Source: Planctomycetota bacterium (GTDB taxonomy: Bacteria; Planctomycetota; Planctomycetia; Pirellulales; Lacipirellulaceae). From it: a stretch of DNA of 17,500 nucleotides. Position 1 is the first letter of the stretch, and each line of letters starts with the position of its first letter. Location of the stretch: positions 1 to 17,500 of the forward strand of contig JAJRUA010000252.1 in the NCBI GenBank assembly GCA_024278035.1. Direction: 5' to 3'. The position numbers were made by a program, and so were the translations under genes. The notes beneath the pieces were generated by a model. It saw only the letters and a list, made by a program, of their open reading frames with translations. It did no database searches and was not told where the DNA came from. Of the stretch, positions 15,094 to 17,500 are shown one piece after another.

Positions 15094-15756
15094 TTGAATT
15101 ACTTTGCTCATGCTTTGCCGCTGCTTGAAGCGGGCGGCGCCGACCCTTACGAACTAGCGGGCGTGGCAGTGCCCGACTGGTTGTCGGTGGCGGCTCGTAA
15201 GACAAAATGCCGCTCAAAACACGCGGCCCCGCATATCGAATCCAAGGATTCCCGACTCGCCGCTTTGGCCCGTGGTATCGTTCGCCATCACACGGACGAT
15301 GGCTGGTTTCACGAGTCGCCCGCTTTCGGCGAGCTATCGCTCAGGTTTGCCAAGCGACTTCGGCTTGCTATGGGCGAACAAACCAGCATGCGGCCTTGGT
15401 TTTTAGGGCACATTTTGGTGGAATTGTTGCTTGACGACGCCCTCATTCGTCGCGATCCGGTACAGCTCGATCGGTACTACGAACTTATCGGCAGGGCCGA
15501 CCCGGAGTTCATCGCCACTTCCGTCGCACAAATGGCGGGTGGCGATGTTGGCCGAATGGCGGAGTTTATCCCCAAGTACGTCGAAATGCGTTTTCTGGCC
15601 GACTACGCCGAAGATGAGCGGCTAACGCTCCGCCTGAACCAAGTGATGCGCCGCGCCCGTTTGAACGAGCTACCACCGGAAGCGATCGCTGTTTTCCCCG
15701 AGTGCCGAGCCGATATCGCCGCTAGCGTGGACGCGTTGATTTCACGAAAAACGTGA
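15094..15756 (+). CDS. Uncharacterised protein, tentative AcpH-like hydrolase
   Basis: 220 residues from TTG 15094, preceded by AGGA at suitable spacing. The protein starts MNYFAHALPLLEAGG, followed by YELAGVAVPDWLSVAARK, GIVRHHTDDGWFHESPAF (61-78) and FLGHILVELLLDDALI (103-118). The layout M-N-x-x-A-H near the start, an aspartate near 28, then G-I-x-x-H-x-x-D-x-x-x-x-H, resembles acyl-carrier-protein phosphodiesterase (AcpH), a metal-dependent enzyme that removes phosphopantetheine from ACP. The similarity is in pattern only and I could not confirm it. The protein is probably cytoplasmic and helical, with no signal peptide or membrane segment. It is followed 93 bases later by the interrupted secreted gene on the same strand. 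Confidence 0.7.
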   Translation: MNYFAHALPLLEAGGADPYELAGVAVPDWLSVAARKTKCRSKHAAPHIESKDSRLAALARGIVRHHTDDGWFHESPAFGELSLRFAKRLRLAMGEQTSMRPWFLGHILVELLLDDALIRRDPVQLDRYYELIGRADPEFIATSVAQMAGGDVGRMAEFIPKYVEMRFLADYAEDERLTLRLNQVMRRARLNELPPEAIAVFPECRADIAASVDALISRKT

Positions 15757-15836
15757 ACTATCGCAACCCTTTGCCATCCTCTTGCGTAGGCTTGGTTGGG
15801 CGCTCCTTAGCAGCCCGTTTGCTGTGTCGTTCTCTC

Positions 15837-15842
15837 GGAGGT
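15837..15842 (+). promoter_or_regulatory. Strong ribosome binding site of the interrupted secreted gene
   Basis: GGAGGT lies 7 bases before ATG 15850. It is among the best Shine-Dalgarno matches in the window and fixes the start upstream of the in-frame TAG. It therefore argues that the open frame beginning at GTG 15955 is not the natural start. Confidence 0.7.
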
Positions 15843-15849
15843 AGGCGTC

Positions 15850-16617
15850 ATGCTCACTACGGCTCGCTCGGTGCTCTTGCTGTTTCTTATCGCCCCTTCC
15901 GGCTACGCCGAGATTCCAGGGTTCACCCGTGAATCGCCCGAAGTGTAGTTCGACGTGCCGCGGGCGCTCGCCTGCCACGAAGTGACGACCCCCGAGTTTG
16001 CGGCGAGGCATCCCCATGAACGGCTTGTACGGGTCGAAGCCCGCGTTTCGCTGCTTCTTTACCACGGTGACCCGGGGGAAATCGACGACGTGGTGATTGA
16101 AATCGATGGCAGCGAAAGCGGCTTGAGAGTGCAGAATTACGCTCCTCGGACGCGACTCACCAGCGACCACGCCGAGCCAATCCGTCTGAAAAAAACCCTC
16201 ACCACCGACCAAACCTTAGCCGGCACTCTCGGTGGCAAGTTGGCGGCGGACATTTCGCTCACCCCTTCGCTCTCTAGTGGCCGCGCCAAGCGAGAGACCG
16301 AGACGGAGACCACCGTGCGGCTTGCGGCGAAGCAAGCAGTCGTTGTGAGCGGCACGATTGGCGGACGGAGTGGCGTCTTCTACAAGCTGAGGCGTTCGTC
16401 GCAGTTGACCCTTGAGGGGGAACAACTCTTCACGGTCGATTTCATCGCACCGGCCGACTGGTCCGGTGGACCGATCGAAATTCGCTGCGTTGCCCGTGGC
16501 GAAAAGAAGTGGTTGTTCGTTGAACAACGCCGTGTTTGGAACGAGACCGCCTCACCCGTCGAACTACGCCTAGTGAGCCACGCCGTGGCAAAACCCGTAT
16601 TGGATACGTCAGAGTAG
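15850..16617 (+). pseudogene. Secreted protein gene interrupted by an in-frame TAG
   Basis: From ATG 15850 the frame encodes MLTTARSVLLLFLIAPSGYA, a classical signal peptide with an A-x-A-like GYA/E end, then EIPGFTRESPEV and a TAG at 15946-15948. The same frame continues without a further stop for 222 codons to TAG 16615-16617, beginning FDVPRALACHEVTTPEF. The body looks beta-rich and soluble (LVRVEARVSLLLYHGDPGEI, VVIEIDGSESGLRV, LEGEQLFTVDFIAP, IEIRCVARGEKKW), so it is probably an exported protein. I do not recognise the family. The second part alone (GTG 15955) has no ribosome binding site and no signal. One base change would restore a 255-codon gene, so this is a recent nonsense mutation, a sequencing error, or a readthrough case. 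Confidence 0.7.
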
Positions 16618-16648
16618 TACCTCGCCCCTCCTACGGTGGGTCTTCGAC

Positions 16649-16702
16649 GGCAAGGCTATAGCCTCGCCATCCTGGCGGGGAAACGTGCGGGTACAGACGC
16701 AC
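16649..16702. repeat. Overlapping hairpins between convergent genes
   Basis: GGCAAGGC (16649-16656) pairs with GCCTCGCC (16661-16668) around TATA, with one mismatch. CGCCA (16665-16669) pairs with TGGCG (16673-16677), so these two are mutually exclusive. GTGCG (16685-16689) pairs with CGCAC (16698-16702). They lie between the secreted gene and the convergent small basic gene and may end transcription or be repeat debris; no T tract is present. Confidence 0.35.
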
Positions 16703-16774
16703 CACCACACAAACCAAAAAAGAGCGCGCTCGCAGAGAGACCGCAAACAAGCAGGAAGCAATTACAACGAGGGC

Positions 16775-16921
16775 CTATTTCTTGCGGTGCCGAATCTTCG
16801 CACGCATGCGACGCTTCTTACGACCCAATTTCCGACGACCTTTACCTGACTTCTTAGTACCCAATGTCCAATCGCTCCGCTGAGAGGGATCCGAAACGGT
16901 CCCCGAGTCATAAATGCCCAT
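16775..16921 (-). CDS. Very basic 48-residue protein, possibly a small ribosomal protein (AURKAIP1/COX24-like)
   Basis: On the minus strand ATG 16921 opens a 48-codon frame ending at TAG 16775. The protein begins MGIYDSGTVSDPSQRSDWTL and ends GTKKSGKGRRKLGRKKRRMR followed by AKIRHRKK. The C-terminal 28 residues contain about 17 Lys/Arg/His. The K-R-R-x-M-R-x-K-x-R-H-R-K pattern resembles the AURKAIP1/COX24 domain, whose bacterial and mitochondrial members are small 30S-subunit proteins (bS22/mS38). That assignment is a tentative inference. No strong ribosome binding site precedes the ATG, and a TTG at codon 20 is an alternative start. It lies 70 bases after aroH on the same strand, so the two could share a transcript. 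Confidence 0.6.
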   Translation of the reverse strand: MGIYDSGTVSDPSQRSDWTLGTKKSGKGRRKLGRKKRRMRAKIRHRKK

Positions 16922-16991
16922 CCGTACGACGAGCTAAAAACAATGTGCAGCACCGCATTGTAGGCGTAAGGGAGCCCCCGGGACAACCCAC

Positions 16992-17420
16992 CTAATGGGT
17001 CGAATCGCCCATTTGCTCTCGAATCCAAGCATTAAGCTCTGCTAAATCAACCTCTGGCAATTTGTCCAAGTCGGGCCGAAGTCGCTCGGCACGGCGGGCG
17101 TACACGTGCTGAATCTCTGATTGAGGTTTGTCCGTGTTCCAGTGCATAAGCACCCGAATGCATTTTTCTAGCGATCCGGGGACACTCACTTCATAGCCAC
17201 AGAGGAGCGGCACGTCGCCCCAACCAATCTGCCGGGCGGCCAGAGCGGGGAACTCGGCGTCTAGCTCTCGGGTAACGGTAAAAACCGCACTGGCTAAGTC
17301 TTGCTTATCGATCCCATTGCGGTGGATCATTAGGGCAAGCAACTGCCGAGTCGCCTCAAGGATTTCCTCGCGGTCGTTCGCTTCGACGGTGGTAGCTCCA
17401 CGCACTCCGCGACAAGCCAT
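16992..17420 (-). CDS. aroH: Chorismate mutase, AroH class
   Basis: 142 residues from ATG 17420. AroH-class enzymes are trimers of about 120-130 residues that rearrange chorismate to prephenate for phenylalanine and tyrosine synthesis. The start [20 protein letters not shown] aligns with the B. subtilis enzyme, including the active-site arginine at 7. LLCGYEV supplies Cys 74 and Glu 77, KCIRVLMHW supplies Arg 89, and [14 protein letters not shown] supplies Tyr 107. All the known active-site positions are kept. The C-terminal tail after RPDL is about 20 residues longer than in B. subtilis and acidic. The upstream sequence has only a loose AGGT. The gene lies near the small basic gene and is followed there by the convergent secreted gene; no other aromatic-pathway gene is in view. 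Confidence 0.95.
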   Translation of the reverse strand: MACRGVRGATTVEANDREEILEATRQLLALMIHRNGIDKQDLASAVFTVTRELDAEFPALAARQIGWGDVPLLCGYEVSVPGSLEKCIRVLMHWNTDKPQSEIQHVYARRAERLRPDLDKLPEVDLAELNAWIREQMGDSTH

Positions 17421-17465
17421 GATGGGTTTTACCTGAAAAGGAGAGAGATTAGGGAGGCGAGCAAA

Positions 17466-17495
17466 TTGACCTTAGCCACCGGTGGCTAAGGTCAA
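17466..17495. repeat. Perfect 30-bp palindrome upstream of aroH
   Basis: The 15-base arm TTGACCTTAGCCACC (17466-17480) is followed directly by its exact complement GGTGGCTAAGGTCAA (17481-17495). It lies 46 bases upstream of the aroH start. The core TTAGCC...GGCTAA is shared with the smaller palindrome at 5310-5324. A dispersed hairpin repeat, a terminator stem of a neighbouring gene outside the window, or an operator are all possible; there is no T tract within the visible sequence. Confidence 0.7.
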
Positions 17496-17500
17496 GTGAT

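Noticed and set aside
1..17500. Search for CRISPR arrays, transposases, integrases, tRNA/rRNA genes, toxin-antitoxin pairs and defence systems
   Set aside because: None was recognised. The repeats found are palindromic and single, without regular spacers, and no tRNA-like T-loop context was seen.

Overview
The window reads as chromosomal core-genome DNA from a planctomycete, most likely a Pirellula/Rhodopirellula-type member. This is an inference from four things: the gene order glmU-like / prs / rplY / pth / rpsF / ssb / rplI / dnaB; the weak or missing Shine-Dalgarno sequences and frequent TTG/GTG starts; a BamA-type outer-membrane assembly protein with a long proline-rich insert; and GC-rich palindromic intergenic repeats of a style common in planctomycete genomes. 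No phage, transposase, CRISPR array or tRNA/rRNA gene was recognised.

Layout. 1-4195 is transcribed leftwards. It holds the arginine genes argB, argD and argF, followed by the 5' part of rph (RNase PH), which runs off the left edge. The argD-argF gap (1757-2020) is filled with a large palindromic GC-rich repeat, and the argF-rph gap holds other repeat fragments. 4196-4519 is the divergent control region between argB and the rightward housekeeping run. 4520-11422 encodes a GlmU-type uridylyltransferase without its acetyltransferase half, PRPP synthetase, ribosomal protein L25/CTC, peptidyl-tRNA hydrolase, ribosomal protein S6, SSB, ribosomal protein L9 and the replicative helicase DnaB. A clear intrinsic terminator lies after rplI. 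11591-14560 encodes the BamA-like protein.

14561-17500 is less conserved. It holds a small secreted protein on the minus strand and an uncharacterised protein resembling acyl-carrier-protein phosphodiesterases. Next is a secreted-protein gene whose signal-peptide segment is cut from its body by one in-frame TAG. A 48-codon, very basic, ribosomal-protein-like gene and an AroH-class chorismate mutase, both on the minus strand, close the window.

Most of the window is ordinary housekeeping DNA and I do not see a convincing new multi-gene system. The observations most worth following are: a candidate S6:S18-type autoregulatory leader overlapping the ribosome binding site of rpsF; the amber codon in the secreted gene at 15850-16617; the roughly 170-residue low-complexity insert inside the last POTRA domain of BamA; the short basic gene at 16775-16921; and the intergenic palindromes, including G-quadruplex-capable tracts on both strands and a perfect 30-bp palindrome at the right edge.
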